DNA from: Hetaerina americana
Taxonomy: Eukaryota > Arthropoda > Insecta > Odonata > Calopterygidae
DNA: 64,000 nt
Assembly: GCA_022747635.1 (NCBI GenBank)
Contig: JAKTNV010000752.1
Location: 1-64,000, forward strand
Reading direction: 5' to 3'
Below the pieces are notes generated by a model. It did not search any database. It saw only the letters and a list, made by a program, of their open reading frames with translations, and was not told where the DNA came from. Shown here piece by piece: positions 26,061 to 38,410 of this stretch (position 1 is the first letter of the stretch; the number at the start of each line of letters is the position of its first letter). A program made the position numbers and the translations under genes.

Positions 26061-28926
26061 GGTTAATGTTGCCCAAATTGCCCATCTTAAGTTACTGGCC
26101 TGGAATTGCAATGGAATCCGCAATAAACTTGAGCAACTCCACCTTCTAATATCTAAACATAAACCGGACATCATAACGCTATCGGAGACGCAACTGGCTT
26201 CAAATCATCATCTCTTCACACCTGGTTACTCCATTTATCGCCTAGACCGAACATCTAATGCCAGCAAACACAAACTAGGTGGTGGAGTTGCCATTCTAAT
26301 TAAGTCCTCTCTTAAACATACACACCTTCCTTCTCCCTTGAGTAAACTTGAAATCATAGGCCTATCCTTACACACTTTACTTGGACAAATTAATATATAC
26401 AGCTTATACATTCCACCCAAATCAACCGACATAGAATCAATCCATCACATTCTTGACTCTCCTCTTCCTACCATCATTTTTGGCGATCTCAACAGTAAAC
26501 ACACCTCCTGGGGCTGTAAAAAGTCTAATCCTAGAGGCGCGACCCTTCTTGAATTCGCTACTGATTCTGACTACACAATTCACGCGCCTTCAGAACCAAC
26601 CCACATTTCTGAACATAACAACGTAGACACCTCAGACATCTTAGACATTGCTATATCAAACAATTACCCCTACATTATCTCCTCTAAAGTCATTCACCAT
26701 TATTGTTCCGACCATCTTCCAATCATTTACTCCATTGAAACTGCACCGGTATTATCCCTTCCTATGCCTGCTAAAGGTCATAACTGGAAAAAATTTTCAA
26801 CTATTATATCGGAAGCATTCCCATCAGATCCTCCTGTTGTAAACTTGACTCACGCATCTATAGACTCCAGTATACAGTTTCTTACCTCCAACATAAACAC
26901 GTCCCTTGACCGCTCTCTAAAACAAACTCCTAGCCAGCCTCTACTTTCACATGCCCTACCCCAACACATTCTCTCCCTGATCAAAGACAAAAACAGGCTC
27001 CGAAAGTTATATCAGAAGACCAGATCACCTCACCTAAAAACACAATTCAACGCAATATCCAACATTGTTAAACTAGAACTTCAAAACCACAGATCACAGG
27101 AGTGGAATGAGAAAATAGCCAACCTTTCCAGAAACGACAACTCGTTATGGAAAATGGCCCGGACACTCAGAAATCCAACAAAAACCGTACCTCCTTTAAA
27201 AATCAATGGTTGTATATTAAACACAGACAAGGAACGTGGAAAAGCCTTCCTCAATAGAATGACCAATACCTTTGCACCTCATACTATGCCAACCAGAAAC
27301 ACAGACATCATCACCTTTTCTTCCTCCATTCTTTATTCCCCTACACCTGAACCCATAACTTGCTCCCCTAGGGAGGTTTCCAATGCTATTGCATCATTTC
27401 CCAATAAATGTTCCTCTGGTCCTGACTGTATACCAACAAAAGCTGTTAAATTACTCCCATTACCATACATAGACTTCCTCACTGACATTATAAACTCCTG
27501 TTTTGCAACCTCGTACTTCCCAAAAGCTTGGAAGGCCTCTGACATTATCCTTCTCCCCAAACCAGGCAAGGACCTATCTGACGTAGACAGCTACAGACCT
27601 ATCTCTCTCACCTGCACCCTTGGTAAACTCTTAGAGAAACTCATTCTGAACCGCCTCAAACAACTTTCTCATCCACTATACAGGAACGAACAATTTGGGT
27701 TCACAGCCAAAACATCCACTGTTCACCAAATTAACCGACTTACGGAATTGATTACCTCCGGTTTTAATACTAAACTTGTAACCTCTGCGGTATTCCTTGA
27801 CATTAGCCAAGCATTTGACAAGGTGTGGCATGAAGGTTTGCTCTACAAGCTGAGCCAAAAGAACATCCCGTTATACCTCCTAAAATTGATTCAATCCTTC
27901 TTATCTAACCGCACCTTTTCCATTTCCCACCATTCCTACAAATCAAGATACCATAATATTTACACAGGCGTACCCCAAGGTGCAGTCCTAAGTCCAATAC
28001 TGTTCAACATTTATATAGATGACATTCCCAACCACCCTGATACTCACCTATTCCTCTACGCCGATGACACAGCCATCGCAGCTCAGAGCTGGTGGCCTTA
28101 CAAAACCACTGACGCTCTGCAAGCACACCTTGCTCTAATCGAGTCCTGGCTTGCTGAGTGGAGATTATCTGTAAATCCCTCTAAATGCACCAAAGTATGC
28201 TTCACTCGACACCCGACAAAATATAACAATACCTATCTTACCTTAAATCAACAAATTCTCCCACAGAAACCAACCCACACATTTTTAGGTGTAGTAATGG
28301 ACTCTAAATTATCCTTCGTTCCTCATATCAACCATAAAATTTCCAAAATCCGCTCTACCGCATTTGCCTTACATCCTCTTCTTACTCAAACCTCCAAAAC
28401 CTCCCTCTCTAATAAATTGAATATCCTAAACTCAGTATTGCTACCACAAATTCTATATGCATCTCCAATTTGGGCCACAGCCCCTGCATTTGCGTTGAAG
28501 AAAGTACAGATTTGGCAGAACAAGATTGCTCGCCGGCTTGGAGGAGCACGCTGGTTTATTCCAACAGCGAATGTTTTCAAAGAACTTAACCTTCCAACAA
28601 TAAATGAGGCCATTCATGCCGCCCTAAAAAGTTACAGGAAGTCGCTTGAGCAATCGAAAAATCCTCTCATCGCAAACCTTTGGTCCTCGTCACTACCTTC
28701 TGGAATTTACCCCTACCCACACCAACTGGTAAAATCTAAAACGTGCATCCCTAAAAAGAAGAGACGCCTAAACCTGCCGGCAAATATAACCTTTCACCCT
28801 ACCCTTAACCAACCCCATCGTAATTTCCCCCCACCGAAGGAAACTCCTCAGCAGAAAAAGACTAAAACGAGACAAGGGCCTGGCTCTCCTGATATCCCCA
28901 ACCTACTTCCACCTGATCCTACCTGA
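26047..28926 (+). CDS. E1 ORF2: APE endonuclease / reverse transcriptase
   Basis: 959 aa. The APE-like endonuclease has WNCNG (N20), SET (E47), GDLN (D147, N149) and SDH (D222, H223), all the expected catalytic residues. The reverse transcriptase (about 440-720) has SYRPISLTCTLGK, FLDISQAFDKVWH, GVPQGAVLSPILFN and LYADD with Y671. The thumb region has FLGVVMD. I see no RNase H and no C-terminal zinc knuckle, and the length matches Jockey-type ORF2. It nicks the target and primes cDNA synthesis from the nick. Intact. Confidence 0.93.
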   Translation: MAANKVNVAQIAHLKLLAWNCNGIRNKLEQLHLLISKHKPDIITLSETQLASNHHLFTPGYSIYRLDRTSNASKHKLGGGVAILIKSSLKHTHLPSPLSKLEIIGLSLHTLLGQINIYSLYIPPKSTDIESIHHILDSPLPTIIFGDLNSKHTSWGCKKSNPRGATLLEFATDSDYTIHAPSEPTHISEHNNVDTSDILDIAISNNYPYIISSKVIHHYCSDHLPIIYSIETAPVLSLPMPAKGHNWKKFSTIISEAFPSDPPVVNLTHASIDSSIQFLTSNINTSLDRSLKQTPSQPLLSHALPQHILSLIKDKNRLRKLYQKTRSPHLKTQFNAISNIVKLELQNHRSQEWNEKIANLSRNDNSLWKMARTLRNPTKTVPPLKINGCILNTDKERGKAFLNRMTNTFAPHTMPTRNTDIITFSSSILYSPTPEPITCSPREVSNAIASFPNKCSSGPDCIPTKAVKLLPLPYIDFLTDIINSCFATSYFPKAWKASDIILLPKPGKDLSDVDSYRPISLTCTLGKLLEKLILNRLKQLSHPLYRNEQFGFTAKTSTVHQINRLTELITSGFNTKLVTSAVFLDISQAFDKVWHEGLLYKLSQKNIPLYLLKLIQSFLSNRTFSISHHSYKSRYHNIYTGVPQGAVLSPILFNIYIDDIPNHPDTHLFLYADDTAIAAQSWWPYKTTDALQAHLALIESWLAEWRLSVNPSKCTKVCFTRHPTKYNNTYLTLNQQILPQKPTHTFLGVVMDSKLSFVPHINHKISKIRSTAFALHPLLTQTSKTSLSNKLNILNSVLLPQILYASPIWATAPAFALKKVQIWQNKIARRLGGARWFIPTANVFKELNLPTINEAIHAALKSYRKSLEQSKNPLIANLWSSSLPSGIYPYPHQLVKSKTCIPKKKRRLNLPANITFHPTLNQPHRNFPPPKETPQQKKTKTRQGPGSPDIPNLLPPDPT

Positions 28927-28955
28927 GAAATGTATCCCTCACTTCACCCTTATAA

Positions 28956-29018
<63 letters not shown>

Positions 29019-29291
29019 ATGAACTCTACCGAATAATAAAAAAAAAAAAAAACAAAAAAAAAAAACCATATTAAAAAAAAAAAAAATAATAATAATAATA
29101 ATTAAAAAAAAAAAAAAAAAAATTAATACTAAAAAAAAAATAGTAATTGAAATACAACAAGACAACTGAACTATCCTGTCACCCTACTAACCTTATAAAA
29201 ATTACCGCAACACAAATACCAACTCTGCCTCTAAAGGATGTGAATCCGAAGGAGTAGTTATAGGATTACTTCCAATGGTCTGGTCTGGTGT
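28927..29291 (+). other. E1 3' region: internal A-runs and unique tail
   Basis: A 54-nt A-run (28963-29016) and several shorter A-runs to about 29140 follow ORF2, with (AAT)n patches. About 150 bp of ordinary sequence then ends in GGTCTGGTCTGGTGT at the junction. The poly(A) is therefore internal, unlike the terminal tail usual for the clade. Confidence 0.8.
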
Positions 29292-29335
29292 GGCGAAAAT
29301 ACTGAAATCGACCCCGTTCGCCGAACGTGATCACC
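29292..29335 (+). other. Orphan H2B leader, unit 3
   Basis: 44 bp of native H2B start region and leader, now separated from its TATA box by E1. It keeps the right arm of the H2B inverted repeat. Confidence 0.85.
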
Positions 29336-29707
29336 ATGCCACCCAAGACGAGCGGAAAGGCTGCGAAGAAAGCGGGCAAGGCCCAGAAGAACATCTCCAA
29401 GGGAGACAAGAAGAAGAAGCGCAGGAGGAAGGAGAGCTACGCAATCTACATCTACAAAGTGCTGAAGCAGGTGCACCCCGACACCGGAATCTCCAGCAAG
29501 GCCATGAGCATCATGAACAGCTTCGTCAACGATATTTTCGAGAGAATCGCCGCCGAAGCTTCTCGCCTGGCTCACTACAACAAGCGCTCCACCATCACCA
29601 GCCGGGAGGTGCAGACCGCCGTCAGGCTCTTGCTTCCCGGTGAGCTGGCCAAGCACGCCGTCTCCGAGGGGACCAAGGCCGTCACCAAGTACACCAGCTC
29701 AAAGTAA
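29336..29707 (+). CDS. H2B: Histone H2B, unit 3, promoter displaced by E1
   Basis: Coding region intact and identical in protein to the other copies. Its TATA box now lies 5.6 kb upstream beyond E1, so it is probably silent unless read through from the element. Confidence 0.95.
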   Translation: MPPKTSGKAAKKAGKAQKNISKGDKKKKRRRKESYAIYIYKVLKQVHPDTGISSKAMSIMNSFVNDIFERIAAEASRLAHYNKRSTITSREVQTAVRLLLPGELAKHAVSEGTKAVTKYTSSK

Positions 29708-29741
29708 ATTCCTCGACGGGATTGCTTTGATGCATCCTAAC

Positions 29742-29757
29742 GGCCCTTCTAAGGGCC
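29742..29757 (+). terminator. H2B mRNA 3' stem-loop, unit 3
   Basis: Intact; any transcript reading through E1 and H2B would end here. Confidence 0.95.
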
Positions 29758-32700
29758 ATGAAATAATCTTCAGTTTTCAAATACCCGACTGCGATGGGCA
29801 ATCGTCAATACTCGGCCGCAAAGGACGTACATAAATAAACGTAAAAACCTGGGAAATTAGAGTCCCACGCTTTCCTCCGATTCACCAACTACTTACCTGG
29901 TGTGCACGCGCGCGGTTCACGAAAAAATAGAGTAAATGTAAAGGAGAAACTTATGACAATAAAAGATGGACGAATTTCTTACCTCCTATTCAAATATATT
30001 TTCTACTGCTATGCGTCTGCATTTGATGAAAATGACCGTCGAGATATTAAGGAAAAAATATTATATTCCCATGATTACTTCCCTTTCACCCAGTACTTTT
30101 CAAACCACTGACCTGCTATGCTCGTTTCTCAGACGTAAGCCTTGACTTACATGTCTCCCTCCGTCAAAAATAATATGGATTCACGGCGTCCGTCTCCCTC
30201 CGAAACTGGTACGCTTGTGGTCACGTTGCTCCTGCTTCACTTCCAGGGGCAGTAAATGACAGGTCCCCACATGCCCTTCCCACGCGGCCGTTTTTCCGCG
30301 AAGGCTAATTCCGCTTAACCTCCCGTCCCATCCGCTACGTCGTAAAACTCCTCGGGGGTTCAACGCGAGGAGGCAGGTAATGCGACCCGTCCTCGCCCCA
30401 AGTTTCTACGTTAACCAGAAAAGGGCTGTCGCAATGACCCACGTGGCATTCCGCACGAGGAAGAAATTTCTGTGGAAACCTCGCAAGCATAGAACGCAGC
30501 TGGGCAACAGCGTTCCTTGTACATTCACCAAGTCGTGACGAGCAGGCGTCGCAATAAACAAAATGGCGGGCAGTGAGCGCTTCCGTGGATTTTCCATTGT
30601 GCTAATTCTATCCAATCAATCAATTCCCAGAAACTATTTCTACGGAATGCATCGTCGTTAACAGCATATGGAATCAGCATCATTCGCACAAATAACAATT
30701 TATGTAATGGGCATCGGGTTTCCTTCTTGGAAAATCGCCATCTCGCTGAAACAATGTTGATAAACCTCCTCTGAACGAATCCCCCAAGTATTTTAAAGTC
30801 GATTGAGTGATTTTTCATCCTTTTCCGCAATTTTTTTTTTGCGATACTGCAACGATTTATCAGCAATTGATTACAAATGCATCGAGACAGACGTGACAAG
30901 TAGACCAGTTCTTTGATCACCATGCCTCCAAATGACCGATTCTTGTTATAGTTTTGAACCGGGGTCCCTTCCGCGGGACACGACTCATTCCCCTTCTTTT
31001 GAACGAAATTAACCTTTCCAGAAATCTTTACTTGTCTTGTCACGCCACAGAACAGAAAATGTTTCTCTAGGCAAAAGTTAAATGGTCCCAGTCCCAACTT
31101 ACCCGCTAATTTTATTACGTTGATACACAAGGGATGGAAGGACATACGTTAATGTTGTTTATTTCTTTGCGGGATTAGGGAAATGAAATCTAGGGAAAAG
31201 AGGTCGAAGTTTGACGTGAAAGAGAAATCTTTAAAATTAGCGGCCGGTATAATCATTTATGAGATGATTGCATAACGTTTTCATTAAGGCGACTCTTCCT
31301 ACAAGTGCATTTCTGACGAAAAAGGTTGCCGCATGTGCCTACCTGTCCGTCCTTTTAGCATTTCAACTTTCTGCAAATTTGGTGAAAATCTTTACCGCAT
31401 TAGCCCCATTGAAGAATCCACCCCGGCCGCATTTTGACACTAGGTACACGAGATCGTCACTTCACCGTATTCGACAACCGATTTCCCGCAGTGGCGTTAA
31501 CCGAAGGACGCTCGGCTTTGAGGACAATAGTGATTCGTGAAGCGATATTTAATCAGATTCATCTAGTAACAGTGGCCGGGAATGGAATGGAATAACGTCC
31601 TTGCCTAGGCAACTTAGTAACATACAACTTAACTACGGACGGGAGAAAATGCCGACGAGCCGTGAAGCGGTGTAAATTTCATAACGATCGTGTGATTTTA
31701 AGACTCATGATATACACCATGACGATTAATTACCTTAGCAGTTGTGGTGATGCTTAATCACCGGGATATCATGTAATGTCATACCAGTCACAGCGAGGCG
31801 TTAATACTTAACATTGAACTTTGTCAAATTTGTGTAGTTGAAATCACCCTTATGACATCTGTTAATAAATTCATCCACACAGAGTACCAAATTAGTAAAA
31901 TATCTCGGGTACGCAGCGATATGTAAACGGAGACAGTTTTTTTTTCAAAATCTCGGAATGGATGACAAACGTCCTCCATTAGCGAACATTTATGACAGTC
32001 ATCACCTACCTCCTGCCGTGATAATGTCAAATTTTGCAATGCAACTACTGGTAATAAGAATGATTAAATTCGAGTCAACTAGTGTTACTTTCGAATAACG
32101 TTCCCCCATTGACACAACTGTCATTTACATATGAACACTAGAAACTAACACACACGAACGTGCACATAGACCTACGCAACCTTCAGTCGTCTACTTCATC
32201 GTGAGTGGATTGAATCCTCTTAACTCCTGATTGACTTTCGCTTCACATTGCAATGATCCCAGATTGGCCGGGGAAAAGACGACTATTTGTTTTCCTGTTC
32301 ACTGGAATGCTTATTTCGTATCTTTTATGGTGATGTGCTAGGTACCAGACAGCTTAAAATTGTTAATCATCGTTCTTTTATTACTCGTGACGATAAAGTT
32401 GCTTCCGCATCGCTAAGAACCTCAAGGAATCAACAATGAACGGGGATGAAATATTTGATGGGTCCACATGTATTGATTAAGTAATGCAGAACGAAGTAGA
32501 TACTGAGTAATTGAATTAACACAGGGGCTTCTTCGAGACAGAACCGAGAAATGATGTTCCGTGAACTGTCGACGGTGATAGAGTTCCACGAAAGAGAGGT
32601 CGTAGAGGAATGAACGGTTCCGGCTGTTAATGCCGCCCCTAGTCCCCCCAACCCCGCAAGCACTGGAAACCAGCCTGGATCCCTGATTACGATCCCAGGA

Positions 32701-34558
32701 AAAATCGTGTTCAAGTCTTTCCTACGCCAGATAGTATAATCTGTCATCACTATTGAACGCCGCATCACGCCCCGACGGCTTTTTCCCACGTTTTTTTTAT
32801 TTATTCACAGGAATGTTTTCCAGGTAAGGGCTATTCACTCTACCTTATCCGTCAATCACTATCCCGACCCTCGAAAGTTATAAGGAAAAGTCGACCATTG
32901 CTCTAATGAAAGATATTATTCCAACGGCATGGAGGTAAAAAACAAGATCCATATGCTTGACACACATTATGTCGATTGGAAACAAGTGGAAACGATGTGA
33001 AATTAGGTTGGAAGCAACTGAAAAATATTGTGACACGAATACAAGCCGTCATAGCTCCGCAACTACGACGAAAGGGATGTGGATATTATTGAGTTAAACG
33101 CATCTGTCCTATTTGCTTATGGCGATTCCCATCGTAATGATCGCGCATACAATCCCGCGATGCGCCCTATTTTCGCCGTTTCCGTGAATAAGACGTACGG
33201 CGGGGGATGTGTACCGAGCGAAATTGCCGACACGAATTACGTACGCTTACGAGAGCCTGGTTTTCAAGGAGTCGCTTTCACGTTGACTACGTCCCCGAGG
33301 TATCCCATCACACAGGGTCATTTAACGTGACATACAGCGTGTGTGTGGGAGGGATTTTTTTTTTTAAGGTCGTAGGGGTGTATTCCGTAACTTGACGGCA
33401 CCGTGGAGAAAAGCACATCCAACGCATCGCACAGATAAGGAAGGTTAATAAAAGAAATGTACGCGATAACAAGTCGACGGCAGACGACTCTCCTCTTCGA
33501 AAGACGTGCAAGGAAACTAGGGTAGACATCCGCGGAAACGTGGATGTGGCGCCGTTTCAACGACAATAAGAGTTTTCCCGTGATGAAGTATCATTTCGTT
33601 TCCGATGACATGCCGGTTGCTACAAATTCATCATCCCGCAACGAGGTACCGACGTCCGAAGCCGTTGGAGACGGAGCAAACTCGTCACGGCCGGGTCGCC
33701 ACTGCGCGCCCTCGGCTACTACATTGTTTTTCCCGCCCGCTCACGGGGCTAAAGCATAATTCGGCGCCATCCTCGACTTTGTTGTACGTGAACTTTGACG
33801 TCCCATTCGCGTGCGTACAGTTCATTTCTTTTTCCCCTTCGGCCACCCCATGCAACCATTTCGAAGCCCACGCGGACGCGTCGTAAGGCGTGCGCTTAAC
33901 GGGTGACTCCGTCTCCATTTGCGACTCGATAATCCTTTCCCACGGGCGCGGGAGGTGGGTGCGTCGCGACGCCCCCGAGTCGTCGAAAAATGCATAAACG
34001 TCCGCTTACGGGACAGGCACCGGGGAGGAACAGGAGGAAGGTTTGACAGGCGCCGAGTCAGGGGGAAGGCGTCCGAAGGGACCGTCTTCTCGGGGCCGCT
34101 TTCCGCGGCCGGCGCGCGGCCCACCGGGTCGCGAGCGCGTCCAATACCAGGTGAAGGATGGCCTCGAACGTACGTTACCTCGGATCTCGAGGAATCGACC
34201 CCGGTAGAAACGTGTGCAACGTTTATTCCCGGGTACGCCTTCGACAGGACGACAACCCGTATTTTGACGACCCGCTGCACACGAACTGGGCTCGCCAAAC
34301 GCCTGGCGCCGCCACGGCCGACAGGGTGGAACCCTGACGGGCGCCGCGGCGCAAGGCGCCCTCGTTACGCGCCCCCGACACTCTCCGAAACGCGAAAGTC
34401 GGAGGAGGAGTGGAGTACAAACAATCCGAGAAGCGCACCGGAGGCGAGACGAAGAGATCGTATTTTGCTCCGAAATGGTACGATAGCAAGGTGGACTTTC
34501 GTATGAAATCCATGTCTTGGTAATTTTCTCTTTCTATCATCACGCAGCAGCCGATAAC
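29758..34558. other. Spacer between H2B of unit 3 and H1 of unit 4
   Basis: Near-identical to the other spacers. One substitution noted (C at 34450). No gene recognised. Confidence 0.8.
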
Positions 34559-35305
34559 ATGGCAGACGCAGCATCTGGAGCAGCGGCAGCCGCACCACCG
34601 GCAGCCCAGCCTTCGGGCACCGTCGCAGTAAAACCCCTGCCTTCTTCAGGAACCTCCGCGGCTTCCAAGAAGGCCAGCAAGGGCGGAGCAGCCAAGAAGG
34701 CTCGCGCAAAGCCGTCGCACCCGCCCACTTCCGAGATGGTTAACAACGCAGTCAAGGGCCTCAAGGAGCGCGGTGGCTCTTCCCTTCAAGCCATCAAGAA
34801 GTACATCGCAGCCAGCTACAAAGTGGACGCCGAGAGGCTCTCGCCTTTCATCAAGAAGTACCTCAAGGCGGCCGTCACCGCCGGAACTCTCGTCCAGACC
34901 AAGGGAAAGGGCGCCTCAGGTTCCTTCAAGCTGAGCCACAGCAAGAAGGCCGCACCCGCGGCAGCCAGCGGGACGACCAAGGCGAAAAAGGTCGTCAAGA
35001 AGACGGGAGTAAAGAAACCGAAAGCGGTCGGAGCCAAGAAGTCCTCCGAGAAGGCGTCCAGTGGCACCAAGAGGTCCGCGCCCAAGGAGCGAAGCAAGTC
35101 CGCGCCACCAGCCAAGAAGGCGAAGAAGGCGGCGGACAAGCCAAAGAAGAAGCCGGCGGCTGGGAAACCCGCCGCCAAGGCGGCAAAGTCCCCGTCGAAG
35201 GCGAAAAAGGCGGCCACCAAACCCAAGACCCCCAAGCCCAAGAAGACGCCCACCAAGGCCAAGCCCGCCGCCAAGAAACCTTCCGCCGCCCAGAAAAAGA
35301 AGTGA
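34559..35305 (+). CDS. H1: Linker histone H1, unit 4
   Basis: Intact, identical protein. Confidence 0.97.
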   Translation: MADAASGAAAAAPPAAQPSGTVAVKPLPSSGTSAASKKASKGGAAKKARAKPSHPPTSEMVNNAVKGLKERGGSSLQAIKKYIAASYKVDAERLSPFIKKYLKAAVTAGTLVQTKGKGASGSFKLSHSKKAAPAAASGTTKAKKVVKKTGVKKPKAVGAKKSSEKASSGTKRSAPKERSKSAPPAKKAKKAADKPKKKPAAGKPAAKAAKSPSKAKKAATKPKTPKPKKTPTKAKPAAKKPSAAQKKK

Positions 35306-35359
35306 ACCATCACTGCTTCGCCACCGGCGCACCTAGGACAGCAGACAGCGTCCAATCTC

Positions 35360-35375
35360 GGTCCTTTTTAGGACC
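35360..35375 (+). terminator. H1 mRNA 3' stem-loop, unit 4
   Basis: Loop TTTT; AAAGATG at the standard 12-nt distance. Confidence 0.95.
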
Positions 35376-35759
35376 ATCATGTCTTCCAAAGATGCTTGCC
35401 ACTCAATGCCCACGCCACTGAGCACGCCCAAAGTTAACATTTATCATGATTAATGCCATGCAAAAACAACGGTCCTATTTAAAATTGATGATGCGACATG
35501 GACGGACGAAAAAAAAAATTAAGAATAACATTCATAGAACGTGTAAAATGAACAACACGTCACGGAGTATTGTTTTCTTTTCGTTAAGCGCGTCAGGTAA
35601 GCATCGCACGAACTTTTATTTCATCTCATTTCATGCGTAGCCGTGCAAACGCACTTGCCATGCGCAAAGGAAATTTCATGTCGTCCATCATTCCAATGGA
35701 TTTACATCGTCGTTAATTATTGTGCGATCGTGCTAAATTCAAACTTTTAAGTATGTACT

Positions 35760-35775
35760 GGTCCTGAAAAGGACC
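35760..35775 (-). terminator. H3 mRNA 3' stem-loop, unit 4
   Basis: Loop TTTC on the minus strand. Confidence 0.95.
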
Positions 35776-35801
35776 TTTGTTTTTCGGCCGAAAGTAGCTT
35801 T

Positions 35802-36717
<916 letters not shown>

Positions 36718-36768
36718 ACACGACGCGACGGGATCGCCATCCGACACCCGGCGTACGTCGATAAAAAA

Positions 36769-36784
36769 GGTCCTTCTAAGGACC
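36769..36784 (+). terminator. H4 mRNA 3' stem-loop, unit 4
   Basis: Loop TCTA; AGAGATG 12 nt downstream. Confidence 0.95.
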
Positions 36785-36971
36785 AATACAATGTTCAGAG
36801 ATGGAGCTAATCCTTTGCCATAACGGAACGAAAAATTATTCGCTATAGCGTATGTGACGGCGATAAATAGTAAAGTAAGACCTGTTCGAGCGCACAGGAA
36901 AAATGGCGGTGATAATAGAGTTGAAATTGTATGAGCCTTTACCGACGTTAAAGACATTGTCAGCGAATCGG

Positions 36972-37089
36972 AATAAGCACGTGGCAACGGACTGGCGACA
37001 ATGTATATCGCGCCGTTGCAACCGTACATGAATAAGCACGTGGCAACGGACTGGCGACAATGTGTATCGCGCCGTTGCAACCATACATG
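36972..37089. repeat. 59-bp tandem duplication, unit 4
   Basis: Same as unit 1. Confidence 0.9.
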
Positions 37090-37357
37090 TTAACAAGAAA
37101 TAACGTAGTTAAGCGGCAGATTGCAGGTGAAATTTTATGACAGACTATGAAATACATTGTAAACGAAGCAGTGTCACCTTCAATCATTCTTCGTTGCATT
37201 TCAGCACAAACGCTTTCACTTTTTATACGCTTTATTTCCCATCGTTTACCTTAGCCCAATTATAGCTCCACGTTTCATTCGCTATGCTTATTACGTTTAT
37301 TGTTATTATTATTTTTTTCACATGACATTTATCGCGTACATCTCTCTAGTATGTTCT

Positions 37358-37373
37358 GGTCCTGAAAAGGACC
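37358..37373 (-). terminator. H2A mRNA 3' stem-loop, unit 4
   Basis: Loop TTTC on the minus strand; AGAGATG 12 nt downstream. Confidence 0.95.
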
Positions 37374-37395
37374 TTTTATGCGCACAGCGTGATGC

Positions 37396-37988
<593 letters not shown>

Positions 37989-38360
37989 ATGCCACCCAAG
38001 ACGAGCGGAAAGGCTGCGAAGAAAGCGGGCAAGGCCCAGAAGAACATCTCCAAGGGAGACAAGAAGAAGAAGCGCAGGAGGAAGGAGAGCTACGCAATCT
38101 ACATCTACAAAGTGCTGAAGCAGGTGCACCCCGACACCGGAATCTCCAGCAAGGCCATGAGCATCATGAACAGCTTCGTCAACGATATTTTCGAGAGAAT
38201 CGCCGCCGAAGCTTCTCGCCTGGCTCACTACAACAAGCGCTCCACCATCACCAGCCGGGAGGTGCAGACCGCCGTCAGGCTCTTGCTTCCCGGTGAGCTG
38301 GCCAAGCACGCCGTCTCCGAGGGGACCAAGGCCGTCACCAAGTACACCAGCTCAAAGTAA
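37989..38360 (+). CDS. H2B: Histone H2B, unit 4
   Basis: Intact 123-aa H2B. Confidence 0.98.
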   Translation: MPPKTSGKAAKKAGKAQKNISKGDKKKKRRRKESYAIYIYKVLKQVHPDTGISSKAMSIMNSFVNDIFERIAAEASRLAHYNKRSTITSREVQTAVRLLLPGELAKHAVSEGTKAVTKYTSSK

Positions 38361-38394
38361 ATTCCTCGACGGGATTGCTTTGATGCATCCTAAC

Positions 38395-38410
38395 GGCCCT
38401 TCTAAGGGCC
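38395..38410 (+). terminator. H2B mRNA 3' stem-loop, unit 4
   Basis: GGCCCT/AGGGCC stem with TCTA loop. Confidence 0.95.

Larger units (their letters stand above)
23738..29291 (+). mobile_element. E1: full-length Jockey-like non-LTR retrotransposon in the H2B leader
   Basis: Boundaries are set by comparison with uninterrupted units: histone sequence stops after 23737 and resumes at 29292, with one ambiguous shared G and no longer target-site duplication. The element is 5,554 bp with a 568-bp 5' leader, ORF1, ORF2 overlapping by 14 nt, and a 365-bp 3' tail with A-runs. Order and content (zinc-knuckle ORF1; ORF2 with APE-type endonuclease plus reverse transcriptase, no RNase H seen) fit the Jockey clade. 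It reads in the same direction as H2B. Both ORFs are open, so it is recent and may be active. The clade assignment is from motif recognition, not a tree. Confidence 0.93.
35306..35801. other. H1-H3 intergenic region, unit 4
   Basis: Two facing stem-loops in AT-rich DNA. Confidence 0.85.
36718..37395. other. H4-H2A intergenic region, unit 4
   Basis: Two facing stem-loops and the 59-bp tandem duplication. Confidence 0.85.

Noticed and set aside
28963..29140. Long A-runs as the end of E1
   Set aside because: About 150 bp of non-histone sequence follows before the unit resumes at 29292, so the element, or transduced DNA, continues past the A-runs.
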